Positions 44,292-53,087 of a stretch of DNA of 64,000 bases are shown here, one piece after another. The position numbers and the translations under genes are program-made. The stretch comes from an uncultured Bacteroidales bacterium (GTDB lineage Bacteria; Bacteroidota; Bacteroidia; Bacteroidales; UBA932): assembly GCA_944325505.1 (NCBI GenBank), contig CALVAJ010000004.1, forward strand, positions 1 through 64,000. Reading direction: 5' to 3'. Below the pieces are notes generated by a model, which was not told the origin of the DNA, made no database searches, and saw only the letters and a list, made by a program, of their open reading frames with translations. Position 1 is the first letter of the stretch. Each line of letters begins with the position of its first letter.

Positions 44292-45098
44292 CTACCAGCT
44301 TCCGGAAGCTCCGCCGCCTCCGAAAGAACCTCCTCCGAAGCCGCCGAATCCGCCGAATCCGCCGCTGGAGCCGCCCCACGACGAACGTCCTCCCCGCCCA
44401 CTGCCGAGCAGGCTTCCGATGATTATCGCATCCATGACGTCGCTCCCGTCGCGGTAGTTCCCGCCTCCGCCTCTGCGGCCGTTGTTGTTCCCTTTGCCGA
44501 TCGTTACGATTGAAACGATCACGGCGAAAAAGATAAAAAAGACAAGGGCCAGGTATCCTCCTGCATCATCATCGCTCCTGTCCCGTGGTTCTGAAATCTC
44601 TCCCGAAGAGAGTTTCATCAGCACTTCGCATGCTGCCGCCGCACCTCCGAAATAATCGTCCTGTTTGAAATGCGGGATAAGTTCGTTGTCGATTATGCGC
44701 TTGGCGTAGGCATCCGGTATGGCCCCTTCAAGTCCATACCCTACACTTATGGCAACCTGCCCGTTTGAGTCAGGTGTCTTTGGCTTTATAAGCAGTACCA
44801 GGCCGTTGTCGAATCCTGCAGAGCCCACTTTCCAGTCAAGACCTATTCTGGTGGCATATTCAGATGCGGAATAGCCTTCCAGGTCATTTACTGTGACGAC
44901 AGTTATCTGGTTTGACGTAGAATCGTCAAAGGCCACCAGCTCTCTTTCCAGCAGTCCGGCCTGCTGCGGGGTGAAGATTCCGGCGAAGTCGTTCACCAGT
45001 CTTTGCGGGGACGGCCTGGACGGTATGGCCAGGCACGATATAGCCGGCAATACCAGCAGTGCTGCGGCCAGGATATGCTTTTTTACGGTCTTGAGCAT
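44292..45098 (-). CDS. TPM domain protein (YgcG family) with Gly-rich tail
   Basis: Exported membrane protein of 268 residues. A signal peptide (about 1-24) is followed by a TPM domain (about 30-160, with VNDFAGIFTPQQAGLLERELV at its start), one membrane helix near 180-200, and a tail of almost pure Gly, Ser and Phe (GGFGGFGG repeats). The same plan is seen in YgcG-like proteins. TPM domains have been linked to photosystem II repair and acid-phosphatase activity in plants; in bacteria the role is unclear. It is the last gene of the FISUMP-LemA-TPM-TPM run and starts 11 bases after the small TPM gene. Confidence 0.85.
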   Translation of the reverse strand: MLKTVKKHILAAALLVLPAISCLAIPSRPSPQRLVNDFAGIFTPQQAGLLERELVAFDDSTSNQITVVTVNDLEGYSASEYATRIGLDWKVGSAGFDNGLVLLIKPKTPDSNGQVAISVGYGLEGAIPDAYAKRIIDNELIPHFKQDDYFGGAAAACEVLMKLSSGEISEPRDRSDDDAGGYLALVFFIFFAVIVSIVTIGKGNNNGRRGGGGNYRDGSDVMDAIIIGSLLGSGRGGRSSWGGSSGGFGGFGGFGGGSFGGGGASGSW

Positions 45099-45109
45099 GG
45101 AAATAGTGA

Positions 45110-45556
45110 TTACTTGTTGTTCCCGCCGAATGATATGTCATCGGGCTGTTCATTGACATCATCCTTGCTGTAAGGGAAATAGGACTTGAGTTTTTCTCCT
45201 ACTGCGAGGACGGCGCTTTCAAGTCCTTCCGCGAATTCTCCTTTCCTGAAATGTCCTGCCATGATTTCCTTGACGTCATTCCAGAACCCTTCCGGTACGG
45301 CTTCGTTTATGCCTTTGTCACCGATGATGGCGAATACCTTAGATTCGCAGGCCAGGTATATGAGTACCCCGTTCCTGAGTGCCGTCCTGTCCATACGCAG
45401 AAAATGAAACACCTGTCCGGCCCTCCTGATAGGGTCAACGGAGCAGGTGTCGTCAAGATGGATCCGGATTTCTCCGGAAGTGTTTTTCTCTGCCTCCTTG
45501 ATTGCGGCAACCAGCCTTTCCTGCTGCTGCACTGAGAGGAAGTCTTTTGCCTTCAT
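45110..45556 (-). CDS. Small TPM domain protein
   Basis: A 148-residue TPM domain (KNTSGEIRIHLDDTC near residue 24, ALRNGVLIYLACESKVFAIIGDKGI near residue 59) without signal peptide or membrane helix, so it seems cytoplasmic or held by partners. It lies 1 base after lemA and 11 bases before the larger TPM gene, an arrangement (lemA-TPM-TPM) found in many bacteria. Function is unknown. Confidence 0.85.
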   Translation of the reverse strand: MKAKDFLSVQQQERLVAAIKEAEKNTSGEIRIHLDDTCSVDPIRRAGQVFHFLRMDRTALRNGVLIYLACESKVFAIIGDKGINEAVPEGFWNDVKEIMAGHFRKGEFAEGLESAVLAVGEKLKSYFPYSKDDVNEQPDDISFGGNNK

Positions 45557-45557
45557 C

Positions 45558-46151
45558 CTAGAATTCTACTTTAGGTGCAGTCTGTGCCCCTTCTGACGCT
45601 TCGAAATAGCCTTTGGTCTCGAATCCGAACATCGAGGCGAAGATGTTTCTCGGGAAGCTTCTTACCATTGTATTGTAGCTTCTGGCGGTTTCATTGAATT
45701 TCATCCGTTCCGTGGCTATTCTGTTCTCCGTGCCTTCAAGCTGCGCCTGCAGGTCTCTGAAGTTCTGGTTTGCCTTCAGGTCCGGATAATTCTCCTGAAG
45801 CATGATGAGCCTTCCGAGAGCCTGCGAAAGCTCTCCCTGCGCTTCCTGGAATTCCGCTATCTGGCCGGGATCCAGGCTTTCCGGATCGACGCTCACCTGC
45901 GTCGCTTTAGACCTGGCCTCTACTACACTTTCCAGAGTTTCCGATTCGTGCTCTGCATATCCTTTTACCGTGGCGACCAGATTCGGGATCAGGTCCGCCC
46001 TGCGCTGATATACATTCTCCACCTGGGACCATGCGGCCTTTACCTGCTCGTCAGCCTTTACAAGCCCGTTGTATGAGTTCTTCACCCAGAAGAAAAGGGA
46101 AAGGACGATAATAACGATTACCGTCACGGTTATCAATGTGCCTTTTTTCAT
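45558..46151 (-). CDS. lemA: LemA family protein
   Basis: Inner-membrane protein of 197 residues with one N-terminal helix (about 5-23) and a helical domain outside. The family stretch NGLVKADEQVKAAWSQVENVYQRRADLIPNLV and later FNETARSYNTMVRSFPRNI are clear in pieces along the protein. LemA is widespread and of unclear function, and is often next to TPM or M48 peptidase genes. Here it lies 12 bases after the FISUMP lipoprotein gene and 1 base before the small TPM gene. Confidence 0.94.
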   Translation of the reverse strand: MKKGTLITVTVIVIIVLSLFFWVKNSYNGLVKADEQVKAAWSQVENVYQRRADLIPNLVATVKGYAEHESETLESVVEARSKATQVSVDPESLDPGQIAEFQEAQGELSQALGRLIMLQENYPDLKANQNFRDLQAQLEGTENRIATERMKFNETARSYNTMVRSFPRNIFASMFGFETKGYFEASEGAQTAPKVEF

Positions 46152-46163
46152 ATTGTTTTCCGA

Positions 46164-47372
46164 TTATTTGTCTTTGATGCAGCGGACCGATGCCGCGAAG
46201 GTTTTCTTGTCATGCGCATCCCTGAGTATGGCAGGGCTTTCATTGTGGATTACGCGGCATATGGCCTTGCTTCCGTCCTTGCTGTCTGAGGTAGAGGTCC
46301 AGAATACGGCGTACTCGAATGACCCGTAGAAGTTCCACACCCCGTTGGTTTTGATTGCGTAGCCTGAAGGAATTGCTGAAATGCCGCTTCTGTTGGTCGG
46401 GTCGCCTACGCTGCTGTAGTAGTTCCACAGAGTGACTTCCGTGTTGAAAGTCGCGCTCCTGGCTTCCTTTCCGTAATTTATGTCACTGTCGTAGTCTTCA
46501 TCCTTCGGATTGTCTGTCAGAAGTTCTCCTGCCATGAATTCCCTGCTGATTTTCGCCCCTTCGTATTCCCAGTATCCGTCCGCTGACAGCACTTTGTCTC
46601 CTGTACCCCACTCGGGGTCGGCCTGTTTCATTGCCGCATTGGCCAGGGCAGTCCATTCTTCATCGGAAGGAATATGCCATCCTTCAGGACATATGCCCCG
46701 GATCTGCGCCCCGTCGCTGCCCGTGTCCCCTCCGGTCGCTTCATCCCATGTATAGAAGCGCCCGAATACATCGGACATCGCATCTGCCTCAAGATAAGGG
46801 GCTCCGAGCGGGTCTGACGTGCTTTCCCCGCCGTCATAGGCGAGATTCTGTTTCATCCATGTTTTTCCGTCAGGGGCCTCATATGTCAGATATTCTATCC
46901 CGTCATATTCTGTCTTGCCGCCTTTGAAATCATATCCGGCACGCTGTATCGAGCCTTTTTCTCCTGAACAGACTATTACTGTAGAATATGAGGCAGACAG
47001 GCTTGAATAGCCGTCGGCGAAGGCTTCGCATGTGACAGTGACTGTACACAGCGTATCCTTGTAGTCTTCTCCGAAATTATACTCGAATGAGCCGTCTTCG
47101 TTTTCGGACGTCTGATAAGATGTCTCTTCCGCCGGTGTGACCCTCCATCTGTATCCGACTTCAAGTCCTTCAGGATGCGATGCCCCTTTGGGAATCATCT
47201 TATATACAGTCTGGTCATTCATGGCGATATATGCCGGCAGCTCCGGATCGAAGTCCACGCTCAGCGACCCGTTCAGATACGGAAGGGATTCGTCATCGTC
47301 TTTTTTGCAGGAAATCAGGGCCGCCGCAGCCAGCAGCGATATGAAAAGCAAGGTTCTTTTTCTGATAGCCAT
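46164..47372 (-). CDS. Lipoprotein with FISUMP (Fibrobacter major paralogous) domain
   Basis: Predicted surface lipoprotein of 402 residues. The signal ends at ALISC (Cys22), then an Ig-like region (about 30-135, with Asp-rich start), then the FISUMP domain (about 150-400). Domain marks are KTWMKQNLAY, GRFYTWDEAT, ICPEGWHIPSDEEWTAL and the ending AASVRCIKD. The domain is common in Bacteroidota and Fibrobacter exported proteins, with suggested adhesive or carbohydrate-related roles but no proven function. It heads the LemA/TPM run. Confidence 0.88.
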   Translation of the reverse strand: MAIRKRTLLFISLLAAAALISCKKDDDESLPYLNGSLSVDFDPELPAYIAMNDQTVYKMIPKGASHPEGLEVGYRWRVTPAEETSYQTSENEDGSFEYNFGEDYKDTLCTVTVTCEAFADGYSSLSASYSTVIVCSGEKGSIQRAGYDFKGGKTEYDGIEYLTYEAPDGKTWMKQNLAYDGGESTSDPLGAPYLEADAMSDVFGRFYTWDEATGGDTGSDGAQIRGICPEGWHIPSDEEWTALANAAMKQADPEWGTGDKVLSADGYWEYEGAKISREFMAGELLTDNPKDEDYDSDINYGKEARSATFNTEVTLWNYYSSVGDPTNRSGISAIPSGYAIKTNGVWNFYGSFEYAVFWTSTSDSKDGSKAICRVIHNESPAILRDAHDKKTFAASVRCIKDK

Positions 47373-47447
47373 TGTAATTCTTAATGATTCGTCTTGATTT
47401 CAAAAATACATTCTTGCAAAGATGCATAATTTTCGTTGAAAATCCTC

Positions 47448-47455
47448 TATATTTG
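47448..47455 (+). promoter_or_regulatory. Candidate -7 element for apbE
   Basis: TATATTTG matches TAnnTTTG 22 bases before the apbE ATG; the -33 region has no clear TTTG. On the opposite strand TATTTTTG at 47408-47401 could serve the FISUMP gene, also without a good -33. Confidence 0.45.
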
Positions 47456-47477
47456 CCCAAATACTTGATTCTGTACA

Positions 47478-48560
47478 ATGAAAATTCATCATTTCCTGCG
47501 CTTTTGCCTCTGTGCCGCCGTCATTGCATGCGGCTTTCTTGTCCTGGATTCCTGCACCGGCAGGGATACCTATGTTTCCATTACCGGCTATGCCCAGGGG
47601 GGAACATATATCGTCAAGCTCGGTATGGATTCCGGGATAAGACGTCACGGACCGGAGCCGTCTGAGATCAAGGCGGGAATCGACTCGATCCTGAGCCGGG
47701 TGGACAATTCCCTTTCGGGCTATAACAGGAACTCTCTCCTGAGCCGGTTCAATGCCGGAGAGAGTGTCATTCCCGACAGCATCTTCACGGATATCTACAA
47801 CAGGTCATATGCCTATTACAGAATGACGGAAGGGGCAGTCGATGTGGCTGCGGCCCCTTTGTTCGATATCTGGGGATTCGGATTCACTTCCGATTCCCTT
47901 CCTTCTCCGGAGAGGGTGGCGTCGGTAATGTCATCCTGCGGTATGGCCAGACTCAAGCCTGAAATGAAGGCCGGTGCGGACGGGAAGGTCTCTCCTGAAG
48001 ATCTGCTTGCCGGCGGAAAGGGAAGCGGCGCAAATCCTTCCCTGAATTACAACGCCGTCGCCCAGGGATACAGCTGCGACCTTGTAGCCGGTTATCTCCG
48101 CGGACTCGGTGTCAGGAACATGCTTGTCAATATCGGGGGCGAGATCTTCTGTCAGGGGTACAACCCTGCCGGAAAGCCGTGGTCGATAGGAGTGGACAAG
48201 CCCGTCGACGGGAACAATGTCCCCGGTGCGGAACTCCAGGGGACTATCGGCATCGGTCCGGAGCCTTGCGGAGTGGTTACATCGGGCAACTACCGGAAAT
48301 TCTATGTAAAGGACGGGAAGAAATATGCTCATACCGTAGATCCCAGAACCGGGTATCCCGTGTCCCATTCTCTTCTGAGCGCAACGGTGATAGCGGCCGA
48401 TGCCGCGCTTGCCGATGCCCTGGCTACCTATTGTATGGTCATAGGAGTGGAGGAATCCAAGGAATATATTTCCGGGACTCCGGGGCTGGAGGGCTATCTT
48501 GTCTACAGTGAGGACGGGCAGCTGAAGACCTGGGTCTCTGAAGGACTTACAGTCCGCTGA
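47478..48560 (+). CDS. apbE: FAD:protein FMN transferase (ApbE)
   Basis: Attaches FMN covalently to Thr in exported flavoproteins such as NqrB/NqrC and RnfD/RnfG. The 360 residues start with a lipoprotein signal (FLVLDSC, Cys27), typical for Bacteroidota. Family motifs are YNRNSLLSRFN, the long AVDVAAAPLFDIWGF, the FAD-binding NYNAVAQGYSCD, NIGGEIFCQG and the metal-binding HTVDPRTGYPV, followed by ATVIAADAALADALAT. It should sit at the periplasmic face of the membrane. Its last 14 bases overlap the convergent comEC-like gene. Confidence 0.94.
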   Translation: MKIHHFLRFCLCAAVIACGFLVLDSCTGRDTYVSITGYAQGGTYIVKLGMDSGIRRHGPEPSEIKAGIDSILSRVDNSLSGYNRNSLLSRFNAGESVIPDSIFTDIYNRSYAYYRMTEGAVDVAAAPLFDIWGFGFTSDSLPSPERVASVMSSCGMARLKPEMKAGADGKVSPEDLLAGGKGSGANPSLNYNAVAQGYSCDLVAGYLRGLGVRNMLVNIGGEIFCQGYNPAGKPWSIGVDKPVDGNNVPGAELQGTIGIGPEPCGVVTSGNYRKFYVKDGKKYAHTVDPRTGYPVSHSLLSATVIAADAALADALATYCMVIGVEESKEYISGTPGLEGYLVYSEDGQLKTWVSEGLTVR

Positions 48561-49707
48561 TTATCTCAAGGGACCTGCACATTGCACATATCACGAGGTC
48601 ATCGGCCCTGACCAGTATTTCCGGACAGATTCCCAGATGGCTCAGAATGATGACCGGGATGGAAAGGTTTATGGCCGCGGTAGATAGCGGCACTGCTATC
48701 AGATTGGTTATCAGGAAGTATGGTGGGAAGGTCCCGAAATAGTACCATACCGCCGGGGCTGTGAATGCCTGGCATGATACCGACAGGGCCGTTGCATCCC
48801 ACAGCCTTTTCACCGGCCTGGCCCTGACTGTCCATCGGACGGGAACGGACGCCTTTCCATCGGTATCCGGACCTTTGTACCATTCCTTCATCCTCGGGTA
48901 CAGAAGATAGATGCCTGCCATGGCAAGGTAGGACAGCTGGAATCCGACCGACTCCAGCTCCTGAGGTGTCAGCATGGCCTGTGTCATCAGAGAGGCGCTG
49001 AAAATATTCATCGGCGGTCTTGCCCTTCCTGTGCATTTTGCCGTTTCATTCAGGGTGATGAACAGAAAAGCGCGCATTATCGACGCTCCGGCTCCGGTCA
49101 TCATCGTATAGTATCCGGAAACGGATACGATCATGGCCGAGCGCAGCCAGCCCGCCTTCGGAGTGTTTCCCAATATGGAAAATACGCGGGTCAGTACGAT
49201 ATAGACCACTCCGAGGTGCATGCCCGACAGTGCCAGGATATGCGAAGCCCCGCTTATGCGGAATGACTCGCAAATACCGTCGGAAAGCCGTGACTTGTCC
49301 CCCGTTACAAGGGCGAGGATCATGGCATTGCTTTCCATGTCCCTGAAAGGGACGGAGAGGATTGTCTCCTTGAGAGCCTGGACGGAGTTTTCTGCGGCTT
49401 TCTGCAGGAACCATCGGCTTTCAGCATCGGACGGAAACCCGCCCGAGAGACGGCATACCGTAGCCGAATATAGTCCGGTGAGGAAAAATGACAGTCTGAG
49501 GATATGGGGCACCGCTCCCGGACCGAGCCATGAACCGGTTTTCCTGCCGGATGCCGCCGGTATCATTCCGGTTGCGACGGCAGCCAGAAAAGATATTGCT
49601 GCCAGTGCGTAAGTGATTTCCTGTCCGGCTCCTGCATGGAGTCCTGCCCATGTGCCGGCGGTGAACAGTAAGGCGTAATCAGTCAGTCCCTTCCCCTCAT
49701 CCTTCAT
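48547..49707 (-). CDS. ComEC/Rec2-type membrane protein, core domain only
   Basis: Membrane protein of 386 residues with many helices. The Competence domain is recognised by SGASHILALSGMHLGVVYIVL, RAFLFITLNE and VGFQLSYLAMAGIYLLYPR. Full ComEC, which carries incoming DNA across the inner membrane, has 700 or more residues with an N-terminal OB-like region and a C-terminal metallo-beta-lactamase domain. Both are absent or minimal here, and the gene ends properly, so this is a short form common in some Bacteroidota rather than an obvious truncation. Whether it works in DNA uptake is unknown. Confidence 0.85.
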   Translation of the reverse strand: MKDEGKGLTDYALLFTAGTWAGLHAGAGQEITYALAAISFLAAVATGMIPAASGRKTGSWLGPGAVPHILRLSFFLTGLYSATVCRLSGGFPSDAESRWFLQKAAENSVQALKETILSVPFRDMESNAMILALVTGDKSRLSDGICESFRISGASHILALSGMHLGVVYIVLTRVFSILGNTPKAGWLRSAMIVSVSGYYTMMTGAGASIMRAFLFITLNETAKCTGRARPPMNIFSASLMTQAMLTPQELESVGFQLSYLAMAGIYLLYPRMKEWYKGPDTDGKASVPVRWTVRARPVKRLWDATALSVSCQAFTAPAVWYYFGTFPPYFLITNLIAVPLSTAAINLSIPVIILSHLGICPEILVRADDLVICAMCRSLEIISGL

Positions 49708-49719
49708 ATTCTTCTGATT

Positions 49720-49753
49720 TTTGGCGAAAATAGTTATTATTTTTATAACTTTG
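49720..49753 (+). promoter_or_regulatory. Promoter of the ackA-ptb-buk operon
   Basis: TTTG (49720-49723), a 22-base spacer and TAACTTTG (49746-49753). The -7 is exact; the spacer is slightly long. Transcription would start near 49760, leaving a leader of about 45 bases. Confidence 0.6.
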
Positions 49754-49804
49754 TACGTTTGTAAATGAAATATTTGACTGATTAATTTTAATCCTTTTTA
49801 TTAT

Positions 49805-51019
49805 ATGATAATTCTGGTTTTGAATTGCGGAAGCTCTTCACTCAAGTATCAGCTTCTTGATATGAAGAACGATGATGTCTATGACCTTCTTGCCAAAGGG
49901 CTCGTCGAGAGGATCGGAATGGACACCGGCTGCATAAAGCATCAGTCGGCAGGAAAAGAGAAATATGTGAAGGAAATGCCTATAGCGGACCACACTGTCG
50001 GTATCAAGGCGGTGCTGGAAGCTCTTCTTGACAGGGAATACGGAGTACTTGAAACCCTGGAGGATATCGAGGCTGTAGGCCACAGGGTCGTACACGGCGG
50101 CGAGGAATTCTTCTGCAGCAAGCTGATCGATGACAAGGTTATCGACCAGATCGTGAAGTGCAGCGACATCGCGCCTCTGCATAATCCTGCCAATCTGCTG
50201 GGTATCAAGGCTGTTTCCGAAGCGCTCCCGGATGTTCCGCAGGTTGCCGTATTCGATACGGCCTTCCATCAGACGATGCCTGCATATGCCTATATGTATG
50301 CCCTTCCGTATGAATATTATGAGAAATACCGTATAAGAAGGTACGGATTCCATGGCACGAGCCATAAGTTCGTATCGGAAAAAGGCGCAAGATTTACCGG
50401 CCTGGAACTGAACAACTCCAAGATCATAACCTGCCATCTGGGCAACGGCAGTTCGATCACGGCCGTAGCCAACGGGAAATCCATCGACACTTCAATGGGA
50501 TTCACTCCTTTGGAGGGCGTGATCATGGGGACAAGGTGCGGTTCTGTCGATCCGGGTGTCATCACCTACCTTCAGGAGAAGGAAAACCTTTCATTCGAGG
50601 AAATCGCAAAGGTGATGAACAAGAAGAGCGGCTTCCTCGGCCTGTCATGCATCTCTTCCGATGCCAGGGATCTGAACGATGCCGCCAATGCCGGAGACCC
50701 TAAGGCAAAGCTCGTACTCAAGAAACTCGTTTACGATGTCACCAAATACATAGGCGCATATGCCGCAGTGATGAACGGTGTCGACCTTATCGTATTCACC
50801 GGAGGAATCGGAGAGAACAACAGCAGGCTCCGCAGGAGGGTTTGCGAGAACCTTTCCTATCTCGGACTCAAGTTCGACTACGAGGCCAACGTGGCAACGG
50901 GCAAGGACACCCTGATATCCCTCCCGGATTCCAAGGTCAAGGTAGCGGTCATCACTACAAACGAAGAACTTGTCATTGCCCGCGATACCATGCACATCGT
51001 GATGAATGAGGATGAATAA
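49805..51019 (+). CDS. ackA: Acetate kinase
   Basis: Makes ATP and acetate from acetyl phosphate. The 404 residues begin with the phosphate-binding LNCGSSSLKYQL; HRVVHGGE, the FHQTMP and RYGFHGTSHK segments, and HLGNGSSITA are acetokinase signatures; FTGGIGEN is the late ATP motif. Length and motifs are normal. Unusually its usual partner pta (phosphotransacetylase) is not next to it; instead ptb begins 30 bases downstream and buk follows. Perhaps the ptb product supplies acetyl phosphate as well, or pta lies elsewhere. Confidence 0.96.
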   Translation: MIILVLNCGSSSLKYQLLDMKNDDVYDLLAKGLVERIGMDTGCIKHQSAGKEKYVKEMPIADHTVGIKAVLEALLDREYGVLETLEDIEAVGHRVVHGGEEFFCSKLIDDKVIDQIVKCSDIAPLHNPANLLGIKAVSEALPDVPQVAVFDTAFHQTMPAYAYMYALPYEYYEKYRIRRYGFHGTSHKFVSEKGARFTGLELNNSKIITCHLGNGSSITAVANGKSIDTSMGFTPLEGVIMGTRCGSVDPGVITYLQEKENLSFEEIAKVMNKKSGFLGLSCISSDARDLNDAANAGDPKAKLVLKKLVYDVTKYIGAYAAVMNGVDLIVFTGGIGENNSRLRRRVCENLSYLGLKFDYEANVATGKDTLISLPDSKVKVAVITTNEELVIARDTMHIVMNEDE

Positions 51020-51049
51020 AAGGATCTTTTGATTAAATAACTGCATAAC

Positions 51050-51958
51050 ATGTTTACGAAATTTGAAGAAATCTTTGCCGAACTCGCCAACAGAGGGGCA
51101 AAGAAGAGAATGATAGCTGCCTGGGCAGTAGACGGTCATACGATAGCTGCCGCAAGCAAGGCTGTCGACCTCGGTATTGTCGATGCCACTCTTGTAGGTG
51201 ACGAGAATATGATCAAGGCCGAATGCGACAAGGAAGGAATCGATGTCAACAAATTCACCGTTATCCACAACCCTTCAGAGCTTCCGGCCGTAACCCAGGC
51301 TGTCACGATGGTGAACCAGGGGATGGGGGACATCCTCATGAAGGGCCTCTGCAGCACAGACAAGTTCATGAGGGCTATCCTTAACAAGGAAACGGGACTT
51401 CTTCCTCCGAAAGCCGTCCTGAGCCATGTAGCCGTACTTGAAAATCCCAATTATCATAAACTCCTGCTGGTCAGCGATATGGCAGTGATACCTCTGCCGG
51501 ACCTCAAGCAAAAGGTCTCTATTATGGGGTATCTTGTCAATACTGCACATGCTCTGGGCAATGCCATGCCTAAGGTGGCGCTCATCGCCGCTACCGAGCA
51601 GATGCTCGAAGGCATGCCTGCATGTGTCGAGGCTGCAATCCTCGCAAAGAAGGTTGACCGCGGACAGATCAGGGGATGCATCGCCGACGGTCCGCTGGCA
51701 CTCGATGTCGCTGTCGACAAAGAGTCAGTGGAGATAAAGAAGCTTGTCAGTCCTGTCGCAGGAGATGCCGACTGCCTTCTGTTCCCGAATATCGAATCTG
51801 CCAATGTATTCTACAAGACCAATTCCAAGCTTGCCGCCAATGTCAAGCAGGCAGGAATGGTCGTCGGGGCGAAGGTGCCTTGCGTACTTTCAAGCCGCGC
51901 AGACAGTATCGATACCAAACTGAACTCTATAGCCATCGCGGCTATGTCTGCAAAGTAG
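51050..51958 (+). CDS. ptb: Phosphate butyryltransferase
   Basis: Converts butyryl- or branched acyl-CoA to the acyl phosphate. The 302 residues have the PTA/PTB fold: DILMKGLCSTDKFMRAIL near residue 95 and LSHVAVLENPNYHKLLLVSD follow the family, and IADGPLALDVAVDKE near residue 212 is typical of Ptb. Being about 300 residues and directly followed by a butyrate kinase (7-base gap), it is read as Ptb rather than Pta. Acyl-group preference (butyryl, isobutyryl, isovaleryl or acetyl) cannot be read from the sequence. Confidence 0.92.
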   Translation: MFTKFEEIFAELANRGAKKRMIAAWAVDGHTIAAASKAVDLGIVDATLVGDENMIKAECDKEGIDVNKFTVIHNPSELPAVTQAVTMVNQGMGDILMKGLCSTDKFMRAILNKETGLLPPKAVLSHVAVLENPNYHKLLLVSDMAVIPLPDLKQKVSIMGYLVNTAHALGNAMPKVALIAATEQMLEGMPACVEAAILAKKVDRGQIRGCIADGPLALDVAVDKESVEIKKLVSPVAGDADCLLFPNIESANVFYKTNSKLAANVKQAGMVVGAKVPCVLSSRADSIDTKLNSIAIAAMSAK

Positions 51959-51965
51959 CTTTTGT

Positions 51966-53087
51966 ATGACGGGAAGGGTTTTGGCAATCAATACCGGCTC
52001 TACTTCGACTAAAATAGCATATTTTGTCGACGGGCGGAAGTCCTTTGAGCAGAACCTCGCCCATAGCGTGGAAACCCTTTCGAAATTCGACTCTGTGATG
52101 GATCAGGACCTGATGAGGAAAGATGCCATCACAGAGTTTCTTTCTGAAAGGGAAATCCCATTGTGCGATATAGATATCGTCATGGCGAGGGGAGGGCTGA
52201 TCACACCGATAAAGACCGGAATATATGAGGTGACTCCGGTAATGAGACAGGCTTTGACAGAGGCGAAGGAAGGTGTGCATGCGTGCAATCTGAGCGCACT
52301 TATCGCTGATGATCTGGCCGATGAAATCAACAGGGCAAGGAAGGCTGCCGGCATGGAAGGGGTATGCAAGGCATATATACCCGATCCTCCTATGGCTGAC
52401 GAGGTATTGCCTGAGGCAAAAGTCTACGGCTTGCCCGAGTTTACCCGGAGGCCTTTGTTCCATGCACTGAATTCACGGGCGGTGTGCCGTAGGTATGCGA
52501 AGAGCAAAGGAGTGAAATATCAGGATCTTACCATTATCGTCGCCCATATGGGAGGAGGTACTTCCGTTACTCTCCATAAAGGCGGAAATGTCATAGATAC
52601 CAATGACGCTCTCGGCGGCGACGGTCCTATAAGCGCTGAAAGGGCGGGTTCCGTTCCCGGCTTTCCTCTGGTGGAAATGTGTTTCAGCGGCAAATACACC
52701 AAAGAAGAAATCAAGAAACGCCTTGTCGGAAAAGGAGGCGCGGTAGCTTGGTTCGGAACCAATGACTTCCGTGAAATCACAGCCAGGGCGGAGGCTGATC
52801 CCGATGGCAGGGAAGCCTTGTTCCTGAAAGGGTATTGCCTTGGCATAGCAAAATATATAGCATCGCTTACTGCGGATGTCTGCGGAAAGGTGGATGCAAT
52901 AATACTTACCGGCGGTATCGCGTACAGTGAGAAGATAACTTCCGATATAGCTTCCAGAGTGGGCTTCCTCGCTCCGGTAGCTGTATATCCTGGAGAAAAC
53001 GAACTGGAATCCCTGGCAGAGAACGGTTATCTGATACTTTCCGGAGAATCCGAAATAAAGACCTATGACCCGAACAGGTCTCTGTGA
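51966..53087 (+). CDS. buk: Butyrate (branched-chain acid) kinase
   Basis: Acyl-phosphate kinase that makes ATP and the free acid. The 373 residues open with INTGSTSTKIAYF, then HMGGGTSVTLHKGG (the kinase ATP/phosphate motif near residue 195), DALGGDGPISAERAG and LTGGIAYSE near residue 318. Butyrate kinases are shorter than acetate kinase and show these motifs. With ptb it forms a two-step route from acyl-CoA to acid with one ATP. Its last 25 bases overlap the end of the convergent serine-hydrolase gene. Confidence 0.94.
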   Translation: MTGRVLAINTGSTSTKIAYFVDGRKSFEQNLAHSVETLSKFDSVMDQDLMRKDAITEFLSEREIPLCDIDIVMARGGLITPIKTGIYEVTPVMRQALTEAKEGVHACNLSALIADDLADEINRARKAAGMEGVCKAYIPDPPMADEVLPEAKVYGLPEFTRRPLFHALNSRAVCRRYAKSKGVKYQDLTIIVAHMGGGTSVTLHKGGNVIDTNDALGGDGPISAERAGSVPGFPLVEMCFSGKYTKEEIKKRLVGKGGAVAWFGTNDFREITARAEADPDGREALFLKGYCLGIAKYIASLTADVCGKVDAIILTGGIAYSEKITSDIASRVGFLAPVAVYPGENELESLAENGYLILSGESEIKTYDPNRSL

